Shown: positions 19,399-29,041 of the stretch, piece by piece
Layout: each line of letters starts with the position of its first letter
How positions within the stretch are numbered: the stretch's first letter is position 1
Origin: Silicimonas sp963779765
GTDB lineage: Bacteria > Pseudomonadota > Alphaproteobacteria > Rhodobacterales > Rhodobacteraceae
Direction of reading: 5' to 3'
DNA length: 64,000 nucleotides
NCBI GenBank assembly: GCA_963779765.1
Contig: CAVZZP010000004.1
Coordinates: forward strand, 248,001 to 312,000
Translations under genes and position numbers: made by a program
Notes under the pieces: generated by a model
What the model saw: the letters and a program-made list of their open reading frames with translations, nothing else
Databases searched by the model: none
Told to the model about the DNA's origin: nothing

Positions 19399-20031
19399 TT
19401 ATTCGGCGGCAACCGCGACCAGCGCGGGACGCCGGGCGAGTTGCGGGGTGGAAACACGGGCCTCGGCGGCCTCGGCCAGAAGCTGCGCGACCTTCTCGGC
19501 GTCCGGAATGCAACGCAGGGCCGGTTGTGTTTTACGCATGCGCCACGGGCGGGCGTGCGGCCAGCACACCAGGAACGACAGGCGCGTTTCTCCGAGCAGG
19601 TCGAGAGCGATGGTGCCCGTGCCATCCCGGTTCAGGTGCAGGTCGGCATTGGCGATCTGCCGGAACGGCAGGTTCAGCGTCACCGTCAGCGCGGCCCCGA
19701 TCCGCATTGCAACGCGGCGGTTCGTGATCGTGTAGACGGTGGCGCGGGCCTGGACGAAGGCGACAAGCCACAGAAGTGCGCATACCACGAACCCCAGCAA
19801 CAGGAAGGGCAGCGCGCCGGCAAAGGCCGTCCCGGCGGAAGCCTCGCCCAGCATCGCCACGAACCGCCAGACCGCAAGCAGGAGGAAATAGCCGACCACC
19901 CAGTGCAGGTTCAGCGCATCGCGCAACAGGGCCATGACATCGGGCCGACCCTGCCAGAGGATGTGCTCGCCCTCAGGCGGCGTCTCTGGCAGGCCCCATA
20001 CGGGTTCAAGGGCGAAGTCGTCGTGGCTCAT
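19399..20031 (-). CDS. puhB: PuhB, reaction-centre assembly protein
   Basis: 210 residues: about three transmembrane helices (around residues 45-65, 70-95), then a PH-like domain with ARATVYTITNRRVAMRIG, typical of PuhB, a dimeric protein that aids RC assembly. Follows puhA by 15 bases in the puhABC unit. Confidence 0.93.
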   Translation of the reverse strand: MSHDDFALEPVWGLPETPPEGEHILWQGRPDVMALLRDALNLHWVVGYFLLLAVWRFVAMLGEASAGTAFAGALPFLLLGFVVCALLWLVAFVQARATVYTITNRRVAMRIGAALTVTLNLPFRQIANADLHLNRDGTGTIALDLLGETRLSFLVCWPHARPWRMRKTQPALRCIPDAEKVAQLLAEAAEARVSTPQLARRPALVAVAAE

Positions 20032-20046
20032 GACAGTCTCCCTGCG

Positions 20047-20820
20047 TCAGCCGAGCTGCGGCTCGAGCCGCGCCTCGCTGGCGTAAAGCGTTCCGCCCGC
20101 GTAGTAGCCGGCGATCTTGTCCTCTTCGAGCAGGGTGACCTGACGCGGTGAGGCATGTTGCGGGACGCCCGCGAACTGGTGCGCGTAAAGCGTGCGGACC
20201 CGCACACGGTCGGACTTGATGCGCGACAGGGTGACCGGGACCAGACGTCTGCCGGTGCCGAAACCCTCGGCCAGTTCGTATTCCAGGAAGCGGACAAGCT
20301 GTTCGGGTTCGTCGACCCACATGTCGACGACGATGCCCACGACCTTGTTGTCGCCCGAGACCACGGGAAGTCCCCGCGGATCGCGCCCCGCCGAGACCCG
20401 GATATGCTCGGTCGCGGCCATCGGCACGATCTTGGGATGCCCGTTGCCGTCAAGTTCCGGCACGTCGCGGCGCGGCGCCCAGGAGGCAGGACCGACGCCG
20501 TCGACCATCGGGTCGCCCGTGGGCACGAAGGGAAAGCCGTTGCCGGCTGCCGTCTTGGCAAGCGCCAGGTTGGTGCGGTCGGGATGCTGGCCCGAAGGCA
20601 CCGTCAGGGTGCCGCGCCCGTGGGGAAGCAGGAAGGTCTTGTCGTCCGGGACAGGGAACATGCCCTGGTTGGCCGAGGGCTTTCCGTCATCGTCTTCGAG
20701 AGGGTAACCCTCGCGCATGTTCTCGCGCTGAAGGTAGAAGACGAGCAGCGCGAAGAAGATCCAGAACAGCCAGAGCGAGAGGCTGGCGAGATCGAAGTTG
20801 CCGAAGAATGTTCCTGTCAT
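20047..20820 (-). CDS. puhA: photosynthetic reaction centre H subunit PuhA
   Basis: Caps the cytoplasmic side of the L/M dimer and conducts protons to QB. 257 residues: N-terminal helix (LASLSLWLFWIFFALLVFYL) followed by QRENMREGYPLE, then the PRC-barrel region with GDNKVVGIVVDMWVDEPEQL. It follows lhaA by 28 bases. No box is seen directly in front of it; in Rhodobacter it is read from promoters in upstream bch/lhaA genes. Confidence 0.97.
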   Translation of the reverse strand: MTGTFFGNFDLASLSLWLFWIFFALLVFYLQRENMREGYPLEDDDGKPSANQGMFPVPDDKTFLLPHGRGTLTVPSGQHPDRTNLALAKTAAGNGFPFVPTGDPMVDGVGPASWAPRRDVPELDGNGHPKIVPMAATEHIRVSAGRDPRGLPVVSGDNKVVGIVVDMWVDEPEQLVRFLEYELAEGFGTGRRLVPVTLSRIKSDRVRVRTLYAHQFAGVPQHASPRQVTLLEEDKIAGYYAGGTLYASEARLEPQLG

Positions 20821-20848
20821 GGCAGGGTCCTTTCCGGTTTGCGGCGGG

Positions 20849-22291
20849 TCACGTGGGGAACTCGGACAGCCCGAGGCGGGTCTGTCCTTGCTCGGCGCGA
20901 TGTACTGGTTGGCGGGTGTGGCGCATCAGTGGCCCGAGGACCGCAAGCGTCACGAAGAGAAGTCCGATCTCGATATGGTAGACGAACGAGTATCCTGTCG
21001 CCGGAGTGTTGAGAGCGGTGCCCCAGGCTCCCGAAGTGGCGATGGTGTTGATCGCGTCCCGAAGGCCTCCGCCCAGCGCAATGGACAGGCCCGCGGCTGT
21101 GGCCTGCGCCGCGCCCCAGGCGCCCAGCGCCAGTCCGTGCCCTGCCGTGCCCGTCACCGGCAAGGTCATGGCCGCGGTCAGCGTAGCGACGGCAAAGAGC
21201 CCGGCGCCGAACCCGATCAAGGCGGCGCCGACGTAGAACAGCGCTGGAGAGCCCATCGGCGCGGCGAAGATCACGGTGGTGAAGGAGAGAATCCCGACTA
21301 GCACGCCGCTGGCCGCGACGCGGAACGCGTTGCGACCGCGTGACAGGCCCCGTCCGGCAAGGATGAAACCGGCCAGCGCACCCGCCGCCCAGAGAGCGGT
21401 GAGCATCGTGGTTGCCGAGACGGAAAGGCCCAGGATCTCGCCGCCGTAGGGTTCCAGCAGCACGTCCTGCATGTTGAACGCCATGGTGCCGACGAAGACC
21501 ACCGCCAGCAGCCGACCCGCCGCGCCGCCGACAGTCAGGTCCGCCCAGGCGTCGCGGAACCGCGGTCGCGGCGCCTCGCGCTCGAGGCGGGACATCGGGC
21601 GAACCTTTTCCTGCTTCCACAGCGCGATCAGGTTCAGGACGATGCCAACAGACGCGGCGCCCTGGACGACCCGGATCAGGGTCAGCGGGGTGAAGTCGGT
21701 CAGGAGCCAGCCGATGATCACGGCCGAGACGCCCATGCCAAGAAGATACATGGTGTAGAGCAGCGCCACGACGCGCGGACGCGTGGCGTCGTCGGCGCGG
21801 TCGGTCGCCAGGGCGAGACCGGCAGTCTGCGTCATGTGCAGCCCGAGGCCTGTCATCAGGAACGCGATCGCCGCAAGGACCTCGCCCGCCCAGTCAGGCC
21901 CTATTCTCTGCTGGCCTGACAGGACCAGCAGGGCGAAGGGCATCACGGCCAGTCCGCCCATCTGCCACAAAGAACCGAACCAGAGGTAGGGAACGCGTTT
22001 CCAGCCTATGGCACTGCGATGGGTGTCGGACCGGTGGCCCAGCAGCGCGCGGAATGGCGCAATCAGCACAGGCAGCGCGATCATCACTGCGACGACGGTG
22101 GCGGGAACCGACAACTCGACGATCATCACGCGGTTCAGCGTGCCCAGCAGCATCACGGTTGCCATGCCCACCGAGACCTGGAAGAGCGACAACCGCAGCA
22201 ACTGCGCCATCGGCAGCCCCTCGCTGGCGGCATCCGCGAAGGGCAGGGCCTTCATCGGCAGGCGCAACAGGGTGGCGCGGCCGATGATCAT
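20849..22291 (-). CDS. lhaA: LhaA, LH1 assembly factor (PucC family)
   Basis: 480-residue, about 12-helix membrane protein of the BCD/PucC branch of the major facilitator superfamily, needed for high LH1 levels. Seen: RLSLFQVSVGMATVMLLGTLNRVMIVEL in the first helices, GHRSDTHRSAIGWKRVPY in the first cytoplasmic loop, and MAFNMQDVLLEPYGGEILG mid-protein. Start at MIIGRATLLRLP, overlapping the bchM stop, not at an extension lying inside bchM. Confidence 0.93.
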   Translation of the reverse strand: MIIGRATLLRLPMKALPFADAASEGLPMAQLLRLSLFQVSVGMATVMLLGTLNRVMIVELSVPATVVAVMIALPVLIAPFRALLGHRSDTHRSAIGWKRVPYLWFGSLWQMGGLAVMPFALLVLSGQQRIGPDWAGEVLAAIAFLMTGLGLHMTQTAGLALATDRADDATRPRVVALLYTMYLLGMGVSAVIIGWLLTDFTPLTLIRVVQGAASVGIVLNLIALWKQEKVRPMSRLEREAPRPRFRDAWADLTVGGAAGRLLAVVFVGTMAFNMQDVLLEPYGGEILGLSVSATTMLTALWAAGALAGFILAGRGLSRGRNAFRVAASGVLVGILSFTTVIFAAPMGSPALFYVGAALIGFGAGLFAVATLTAAMTLPVTGTAGHGLALGAWGAAQATAAGLSIALGGGLRDAINTIATSGAWGTALNTPATGYSFVYHIEIGLLFVTLAVLGPLMRHTRQPVHRAEQGQTRLGLSEFPT

Positions 22292-22968
22292 GCGGCGTAC
22301 TCCATCGCTTGGCTGATGTAGAAGCCGCTGGTGATGCGATCCAGCACGGTCAGCGTTCCGTCGGCGCCCTCTTTGCGAAGGGCCCGGACCAGTGCCGCGG
22401 GGGCATGGGGGATCATCGTGGGCGAACGGTCGGCACGGGGGAACAACTGGCCAACGCGCCACATCGCCATCAGCAATGGCGTGCGCGGCGCAAGGGTGAA
22501 ACAGATGCCGCCGGACGTGCGCGCACCGAGAAGCGTCAGCGCCCGCGCGATATCGGTCTTGTCGTAGTACAGCAGGCTGTCCATCGCGACGACGTAGTCG
22601 AAATCGCCGTGCGCCGCGTCCAGCATGTCGCCGCTGCGGAAGGTCACCAAGGGTCGAAGCGCCGCGGGCAGACGTCGTTCGGCGATCCCGACGAGGGACG
22701 GCGAGATATCAACGGCCATCACCGTGGCCCCGCGTGAAGCGAGGTCCAGCGTCAGTTGCCCCGCGCCACAGCCTGCGTCCAGCACCCGTGCGCCATGCAG
22801 ATCGGCGGGCAACCTTGCCAGCAGCTGTGCCCGCATCCCGTCGCGCCCGCGGCGCACGGTCTCGCGGATCCGCGAGACAGGAGCGTCGCTGGTCAGCCGC
22901 TCCCACGTCCGGGTGGCGGTCTTGTCGAAGTAGGTTTCGACGCGCGTCAGGGTGCGGGCGTAGGTCAT
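22288..22968 (-). CDS. bchM: Mg-protoporphyrin IX O-methyltransferase BchM
   Basis: SAM-dependent methylation of the C13 propionate, preparing the substrate for AcsF. 226 residues with motif I VLDAGCGAGQLTLDLA and FDYVVAMDSLLYYDK. Start MTYARTLTRVETYFDK overlaps the bchL stop; its own stop overlaps the lhaA start. Co-translation of bchL-bchM-lhaA is likely. Confidence 0.95.
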   Translation of the reverse strand: MTYARTLTRVETYFDKTATRTWERLTSDAPVSRIRETVRRGRDGMRAQLLARLPADLHGARVLDAGCGAGQLTLDLASRGATVMAVDISPSLVGIAERRLPAALRPLVTFRSGDMLDAAHGDFDYVVAMDSLLYYDKTDIARALTLLGARTSGGICFTLAPRTPLLMAMWRVGQLFPRADRSPTMIPHAPAALVRALRKEGADGTLTVLDRITSGFYISQAMEYAA

Positions 22969-23864
22969 CAGTCGAATCCCAGAAGCTCGAAGATATCCCG
23001 GTCTGCCATCGGCGCGGGTGCCAGAGGCTCGGTGCCGTTCCACAGGCGCTCCGCCAGGCGCACGTATTCGGCGCGGCACTGGACGATGTCCTCGTCGTCG
23101 TCCATCTCGAACAGCGTCTTCTTCTTCAGGCGCGAGCGGCGGATGGCGTCGATGTCGGGCATATGCGCGATCCGGTTGAAGCCGACTTTCGCGCAATAGC
23201 GGTCCACCTCGTTGGTGTCGGTCGAGCGGTTGGCGACGCAGCCTGCAAGCCGGACCTTGTAGTTGACCGACTTGGCCTGAACCGCGGCGATGATGCGGTT
23301 CATCGCGTAGATCGAGTCGAAGTCGTTCGCCGTCACGATCACGGCCCGGTCGGCATGCTGCAACGGAGCGGCGAAGCCACCGCACACGACGTCGCCTAGG
23401 ACGTCGAAGATCACCACGTCGCTGTCTTCCAGCATGTGGTGCTGCTTCAGCAGCTTCACCGTCTGGCCGACGACATAACCTCCGCAGCCTGTGCCGGCGG
23501 GCGGTCCACCGGCCTCGACGCAGCGCACGCCGCCCCAGCCTACGGCGATGAAATCCTCGGGGCGCAGTTCCTCGGCGTGAAAATCGACCTCTTTCAGGAT
23601 GTCGATCACCGTGGGTTGCAGGCGCCCCGTAAGGGTGAACGTGCTGTCGTGCTTCGGGTCGCACCCGATCTGCAGCACCCGCTTGCCCATCTGCGCGAAG
23701 GCCGCGGAGAGGTTCGACGAGGTCGTCGATTTCCCGATGCCGCCCTTGCCATAGACCGAGAACACCTTGGCCCCCACGATCTGCGTTTCGGGGTCCAGGT
23801 GCACTTGCACGGAACCCTCGCCGTCCTGGCCCCGAAGGTCCGGTATGTCGTCGCGCGGGCTCAT
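22968..23864 (-). CDS. bchL: light-independent protochlorophyllide reductase iron protein BchL
   Basis: NifH-like ATPase that feeds electrons to BchNB (DPOR). 298 residues; P-loop YGKGGIGKS at 38-46; cluster cysteines in GTGCGGYVVG and DVVCGGFAAP. Start chosen at MSPRDDIPDLRGQ, 7 bases after GGGAG. The upstream open stretch (23,865-23,967, ~100 bases to the bchH stop) looks non-coding. Confidence 0.96.
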   Translation of the reverse strand: MSPRDDIPDLRGQDGEGSVQVHLDPETQIVGAKVFSVYGKGGIGKSTTSSNLSAAFAQMGKRVLQIGCDPKHDSTFTLTGRLQPTVIDILKEVDFHAEELRPEDFIAVGWGGVRCVEAGGPPAGTGCGGYVVGQTVKLLKQHHMLEDSDVVIFDVLGDVVCGGFAAPLQHADRAVIVTANDFDSIYAMNRIIAAVQAKSVNYKVRLAGCVANRSTDTNEVDRYCAKVGFNRIAHMPDIDAIRRSRLKKKTLFEMDDDEDIVQCRAEYVRLAERLWNGTEPLAPAPMADRDIFELLGFD

Positions 23865-23967
23865 GAAAGCTCCCTTTCTGCAGATGCGCATCGCGCCTGC
23901 TTCTTCTCGTTCCAATTGGGTTCGGACTGTCTGGTTGGGCGTCGCGCCAGGGATTTGCAGGTCGCGG

Positions 23968-26900
23968 TCATTCTGCAGCCACCCCCTCCATCCGGTCTTC
24001 CAGCACGTCCGCCGCATTGCGCAGCGCCGCCACGGTGGCCGCGTCTGGCTGCCAGTAGGCGCGGTCGTGCGCCTCGAGCAGGCGGTTGGCCATGCGTGAC
24101 GACGCCGTCGGGTTCAAATTGGCCAGCCGGGTGCGCATCGCTTCGTCCAGAACGAAAGTTTCCGAGATCCGCTGGTAGACCCAGGGCTCCACCTGTCCGG
24201 TCGTCGCGGACCAACCCATGACGTTGGTGACGTGCGCCTCGATCTGCCGCACGCCTTCGGCGCCGTGGCTCAGCAGCGCCTCGTGGAATTTCGGGTTCAG
24301 GGACCGCGAGCGGGTTTCCAGCGACACCTGGTCGGCCAGCGTGCGGACCTTGCCCGCGCCTCGCGTCGTGTCGGAGATGTAGATCGCGGCCTCGGTCCCG
24401 CCCCGTGCTCGTTTCACGGCGCGGGATATGCCGCCCAGCGTGTCGAAGTAGTGGTCCACTGTGGTGACCCCCAGTTCGACCGACTCCAGGTTCTGGTAGG
24501 CCAGGTCGACATCGGCCAGAGCGGCCTGCAGGAGGGCGCCGTTGCGCGCCGCTTTTCCGTTCACACCGTAGGCGTAGCTTTTCCGGATCTGATAGCTGTC
24601 GGCCAGTTCGTCCTCGTCGGCGAAGGCCGACGCGTCGACCAGCATGTTCACATTGGATCCGTAGGCGCCTTCGGCATTCGAGAAGACCCGAAGCGCCGCA
24701 GTCTCGAGGTCGCAACCGATCTTTTCGGCATAGTTGAGTGCATGGGCACGGACAAAATTCTGATCCAGCGGTTCGTCCGCGGTCGCGGCCTTCAGCGCGG
24801 CCTCGGCCAGCAGCTTTGTCTGCAAGGGAAGCAGGTCGCGGAAGATGCCGGACAGCGTCATGATGACGTCGATCCTGGGGCGTCCGAGGTCGGCGAGCGA
24901 TATCAGGTCCGCCCCGCACAGCCGGCCGAAACTGTCGAAGCGGGGACGTGCGCCCATCAGCGACAGGGCTTGCGCCAGGGCGGCGCCGTCCGACTTGATG
25001 TTATCCGATCCCCACAGGACAAGGGCGACCGTGCGCGGCAGGCTCTTATGGGTGTCGAGGATCAACTGCGCCTGCTTGGCGCCTTCGCGGCAGGCGAACT
25101 CGGTGGGCATCCGGAACGGATCGAAGGCGTGAATGTTGCGCCCAGTCGGCAGAATGTCGGGCGACCGGATCAAGTCGCCACCATGCACCGGGGGCGTATA
25201 CCTGCCGTCCAGCGCATTCATCAGACCGGGGATCTCGGTGTCCTGTTGCAGCAGACGATCGATCTCGGCGCGGTCGGCGTCGCTTGCGTCCGTCATCAGG
25301 GCCAGGTAGCCCGCCCGCGCGTCCCGAGTCATCGCCTGGCCGACGATGTGCAGCCCCTCGGGTATCAGCGCGTCCTGTGTCTCGAGCAGCTTCAGCCAGA
25401 GATCCTGCGGATCGATACCCTCGAGGTCGACCGCCGCGGCCTGTTCGGCGATCAGCGTCTCGATCTCGGGGCGTTCGGATGCATCCAGGGACGCGTTGCG
25501 CCAGCGCGTCAGGCTGTCCTTCAACTCGGCCAGACCCTTGTAAAGCCCGGCAGTCGCCAGCGGCGGCGTCAGGTGAGAAACGGTGATCGCGCCCGCGCGG
25601 CGCTTGGCCAGCGTCGCTTCGGACGGGTTGTTCGAGGCATAGAGATAGACGTTTGGCATGTCGCCGATCAGGCGGTCCGGCCAGTCTGCGCCGCACAGGC
25701 CGTTCTGCTTGCCAGGCATGAATTCCAGGGCACCGTGCATTCCGAAATGTAGAAGAACATCGGCGTGGAAGCTGTTCTTAAGCCACAGATAAAACTGCGT
25801 GAAGGCGTGGGTTGGAGCAAAGCCGCCCTCGAACAACAGGCGCATCGGGTCGCCCTCGTAACCGAAGGCGGGTTGCAGACCGACGAAGACCTTGCCGAAG
25901 CGCGCACCCAGCACGAAGACGCCGGCCCCGTCGGACTGGTGCCGGCCGGGAGCTGGGCCCCACTGCGCTTCGACTTCCCTGAGCCAGGGAGTGTTCTCCA
26001 CGATTTCGTCGGCCAGGATGTGTGCGGCGACGTTCGCCTCCTGTCCGTACTGCCGGGCCGAACCTTCGAGGACGAGCGCCCTCAACTCTTCGACGGTGTC
26101 CGGCGGTGTCACGTCGTAGCCGCGTGCCGCCATCGCGTGAAGCGTGTTGTGCAACGAGCGGAACACGTCGAGATAGGCCGCGGTGCCGGCCGCACCCGCG
26201 TTGGGCGGGAAGCCGAACAGGACGATGCCGACGCGTCGCTCTGCCACCTTCGACCGGCGCAGGGTGGCGAGGCGAAGGGTGCGGGAGGCCAGCGCCTCGA
26301 TCCGTTCGGGGCAGGGAGCCATGGCACGCAGGGCGCTATGCGGCTTGCAGGCCCGGGCGCATCCGGCACATCCGCTTTCTCCGTGGCGGCCGGCGAAGAC
26401 AGTGGGGTTCGTGGCGCCGTCGAGTTCCGGCAAGGCGATCAGCATGGTGGACTCGATCGGCCCGAGGCCTTGCGGCGAGCGCGCCCATTGGTCCAGCGTC
26501 TGGAATTCCAGCGGATGCGCCGCAAGGTACGGGACGTCGAGCTTTTTCAGAACCGACACGGCCGCCGTATTGTCGTTGTAGGCGGGACCACCGACCAGCG
26601 AGAAGCCGGTGAGAGACAAAAGCGCGTCGATCTTCGCGCCGTCCGGGCCAAGGAAATAGGCGTCGATCGCGGGACGTGCATCGAGGCCGCCGGCAAATGC
26701 GGGCAGGACGCGAAGGCCTCGGGCTTCGAGGCCGCGAATGACGGCATCGTAGTGCGCCGTGTCGCCCGACAGGACATAGCTCCGCATCATCAACAGGCCG
26801 ACTGTCGTCCGCGGCTGCCGCGAGCCGGGCAGGTCGGCCGGGTCAGTGGCAATGCGCCCCGGCAGGTCCGGATGGTAGAGGCCGGTGTCGGGATAGACCG

Positions 26901-27534
26901 TCGGCGCGGGAGCGCGGGTGCCGCGCCACTCCTCGCGTTGGCAATATCGCGAGATCAGGAAGCGAACCAGGGCTTCGATGTTATCGTCGGATGCTCCAAG
27001 CCAATACTGCATGGTCAGAAGCCAGGCGCGCAGGTCCTGGGCACGTCCGGGAATCAGCTTGAGGATGCGGGGCAGGCGGCGCAGCATCTGCATCTTGCGC
27101 GCGCCATTGTCGGCCCTGTTGGCATCGCCGCCGCCGCGCAGCTTCTTGAGCAGCTTGCGGGTGCCGCTTTCCGGCGCCGACATGTCCAGAGTGCCCATCA
27201 GCGTCAGGCGGACAAGCTTGGCATCCGAGATGATCGCGACCATGGCGTCACAATGGTCGCGGCGTGCCTCGAGATCGGGGCGGATCGCCTCGATATGATC
27301 TTCGAGGAACAGAAGGCTGGTGATGATCACGTCACCCGTCGCAATGGCGGTACGGGCGCGATCAAGTGCGGCCGGGTCCTCTCCCCACTCGGCGGCGGCG
27401 TGTACGGAAATCGAAAGTCCGGGGAAATCCGCGGAAAGGCGGTCTGCGGCGCAGGCGCAGGGACCGGCGGCATGGGCGTCCAGCGTAACAATCACCACCC
27501 GGTAGGGCGCGGTCATGTGAACGTCATCGCGCAT
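23968..27534 (-). CDS. bchH: magnesium chelatase H subunit BchH
   Basis: Porphyrin-binding subunit inserting Mg2+ into protoporphyrin IX together with BchI and BchD (outside this window). 1188 residues, normal for BchH. Opening block YRVVIVTLDAHAAGP and internal GMHGALEFMPGKQNGLC and GVNGKAARNGALLQAAL are family hallmarks. An ATG at 27534 overlaps the bchB end by 11 bases; an ATG at 27516 is possible but would remove only six residues. Confidence 0.97.
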   Translation of the reverse strand: MRDDVHMTAPYRVVIVTLDAHAAGPCACAADRLSADFPGLSISVHAAAEWGEDPAALDRARTAIATGDVIITSLLFLEDHIEAIRPDLEARRDHCDAMVAIISDAKLVRLTLMGTLDMSAPESGTRKLLKKLRGGGDANRADNGARKMQMLRRLPRILKLIPGRAQDLRAWLLTMQYWLGASDDNIEALVRFLISRYCQREEWRGTRAPAPTVYPDTGLYHPDLPGRIATDPADLPGSRQPRTTVGLLMMRSYVLSGDTAHYDAVIRGLEARGLRVLPAFAGGLDARPAIDAYFLGPDGAKIDALLSLTGFSLVGGPAYNDNTAAVSVLKKLDVPYLAAHPLEFQTLDQWARSPQGLGPIESTMLIALPELDGATNPTVFAGRHGESGCAGCARACKPHSALRAMAPCPERIEALASRTLRLATLRRSKVAERRVGIVLFGFPPNAGAAGTAAYLDVFRSLHNTLHAMAARGYDVTPPDTVEELRALVLEGSARQYGQEANVAAHILADEIVENTPWLREVEAQWGPAPGRHQSDGAGVFVLGARFGKVFVGLQPAFGYEGDPMRLLFEGGFAPTHAFTQFYLWLKNSFHADVLLHFGMHGALEFMPGKQNGLCGADWPDRLIGDMPNVYLYASNNPSEATLAKRRAGAITVSHLTPPLATAGLYKGLAELKDSLTRWRNASLDASERPEIETLIAEQAAAVDLEGIDPQDLWLKLLETQDALIPEGLHIVGQAMTRDARAGYLALMTDASDADRAEIDRLLQQDTEIPGLMNALDGRYTPPVHGGDLIRSPDILPTGRNIHAFDPFRMPTEFACREGAKQAQLILDTHKSLPRTVALVLWGSDNIKSDGAALAQALSLMGARPRFDSFGRLCGADLISLADLGRPRIDVIMTLSGIFRDLLPLQTKLLAEAALKAATADEPLDQNFVRAHALNYAEKIGCDLETAALRVFSNAEGAYGSNVNMLVDASAFADEDELADSYQIRKSYAYGVNGKAARNGALLQAALADVDLAYQNLESVELGVTTVDHYFDTLGGISRAVKRARGGTEAAIYISDTTRGAGKVRTLADQVSLETRSRSLNPKFHEALLSHGAEGVRQIEAHVTNVMGWSATTGQVEPWVYQRISETFVLDEAMRTRLANLNPTASSRMANRLLEAHDRAYWQPDAATVAALRNAADVLEDRMEGVAAE

Positions 27535-29041
27535 AGTGGGCCTTGGCCTCGTAAAGCGTGCTGATGCCGATTTCGTGCAGTCCGCGCTCGGCGGCGAAGG
27601 TCTCGGTGTTTCGGCGGGCCTTGCCGCGCACGAAGAAGGGAACCTTTTTCAGTTCGCGCTCGGCGTCGAGGTTCCAGGTCAATGAGCCGACCGGTTCGGG
27701 GGCGGTCGGGGTTTCGGGCAAGGAGCGCGGCGCGTGCCCGCCATGATGGCTGGGGCCGGCATCGTCGTGGAACTCGAAGTCGTCGCGGAACATGTGCAGC
27801 AGGTGCTCTTCCAGCCCCATGACCAGAGGATGCACCCAGCTGTCGAAGATGACGTTTGCGCCCTCGATCCCCATCTGGGGCGAATAGCGGGCGGGAAAGT
27901 CCTGCACATGGACCGGGGCAGAGATGACCGCGCAGGGAATGCCCAGACGCTTGCCGATATGGCGTTCCATCTGGGTGCCGAGGATCAGCTCGGGCGCCAG
28001 TTCCTCGATCCGCGCCTCGACGTCCAGGTAGTCGTCGGTGATCAGCGCCTCGACCCCATAGTCCCGGGCGAGTGTCCTGATCTGGCGCGCCATTTCGCGG
28101 TTGTAGCAACCGAGACCGACCACCTCGAACCCCATCTCGTCGCGGGCGATGCGGGCGGCGGCAGCGACATGCGTGCCGTCGCCGAAGATGAAGACGCGCT
28201 TGCCGGTCAGATAGGTGGAGTCGACGCTGGACGCATACCAGGGCAGGCGCAGACGGGCCTCGTCAGTCCTGGCCGGCACATTCGCCAGTCCACTGACTTC
28301 GGAGATGAAGTCGCGCGTCGCTCCCACGCCGATCGGAACGATGCGGGTGTAGGGTTGACCCAACTCCTTTTCCATCCAACGGCAGGCGCTTTCGCCGGTC
28401 TCGGGATACATCAGCACGTTGAAGTGGGCGGCCCCCAGACGGGTGATGTCGGCGGGGGTGGCGCCGTAGGGGGCGCAGACGTTGACCGAGATGCCCATCT
28501 CTTCGAGAAGTGACGTGACTTCGGTGATGTCATCGCGGTGGCGGAAGCCAAGTGCAGTCGGGCCGATCAGGTTGGCGGTGATGCACGCGGATCGGTCAAT
28601 GGGCTTCGCAAGGGTGCGGACGATCTGGAAGAAGGTCTCGTCGGCGCCGAAGTTCTCCTTGCGCTGATAGCTGGGCAGCTCCAGCGGGATCACGGGGCAG
28701 GGCAGCCCCATCGTCTCTGCCATGCCGCCCGGATCGTCCTGAATCAGTTCGGCGGTGCAGGACGCGCCGACGATCATGGCCTGCGGCTTGAACCGGTCAT
28801 AGGCGTTCTGGCAGGCGGTCTTGAACAGGTTCGCCGTGTCGGCTCCCAGATCGCGGGCCTGGAACGTCGTGTATGTCACAGGCGGGCGGTGATTGCGCCG
28901 CTCGATCATGGTGAACAGAAGGTCGGCATAGGTATCGCCCTGCGGCGCGTGAAGGACATAGTGCAGGCCCTTCATCGCCGTCGCGACGCGCAGGGCGCCA
29001 ACGTGGGGCGGGCCTTCGTATGTCCAGACCGAAAGCTTCAT
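27524..29041 (-). CDS. bchB: light-independent protochlorophyllide reductase subunit BchB
   Basis: NifK-like catalytic subunit of DPOR. 505 residues. The unusual aspartate that ligates the shared 4Fe-4S cluster is present as D36 in HAPQGDTYAD; MIVGASCTAELIQDDPGG and the C-terminal domain (LTWNLDAERELKKVPFFVRG) are family features. The start overlaps the bchN stop by ATGA. Confidence 0.97.
   Translation of the reverse strand: MKLSVWTYEGPPHVGALRVATAMKGLHYVLHAPQGDTYADLLFTMIERRNHRPPVTYTTFQARDLGADTANLFKTACQNAYDRFKPQAMIVGASCTAELIQDDPGGMAETMGLPCPVIPLELPSYQRKENFGADETFFQIVRTLAKPIDRSACITANLIGPTALGFRHRDDITEVTSLLEEMGISVNVCAPYGATPADITRLGAAHFNVLMYPETGESACRWMEKELGQPYTRIVPIGVGATRDFISEVSGLANVPARTDEARLRLPWYASSVDSTYLTGKRVFIFGDGTHVAAAARIARDEMGFEVVGLGCYNREMARQIRTLARDYGVEALITDDYLDVEARIEELAPELILGTQMERHIGKRLGIPCAVISAPVHVQDFPARYSPQMGIEGANVIFDSWVHPLVMGLEEHLLHMFRDDFEFHDDAGPSHHGGHAPRSLPETPTAPEPVGSLTWNLDAERELKKVPFFVRGKARRNTETFAAERGLHEIGISTLYEAKAHYAR

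Noticed and set aside
25765..27564. 599-codon open frame on the plus strand
   Set aside because: Antisense to bchH, no recognisable protein features.
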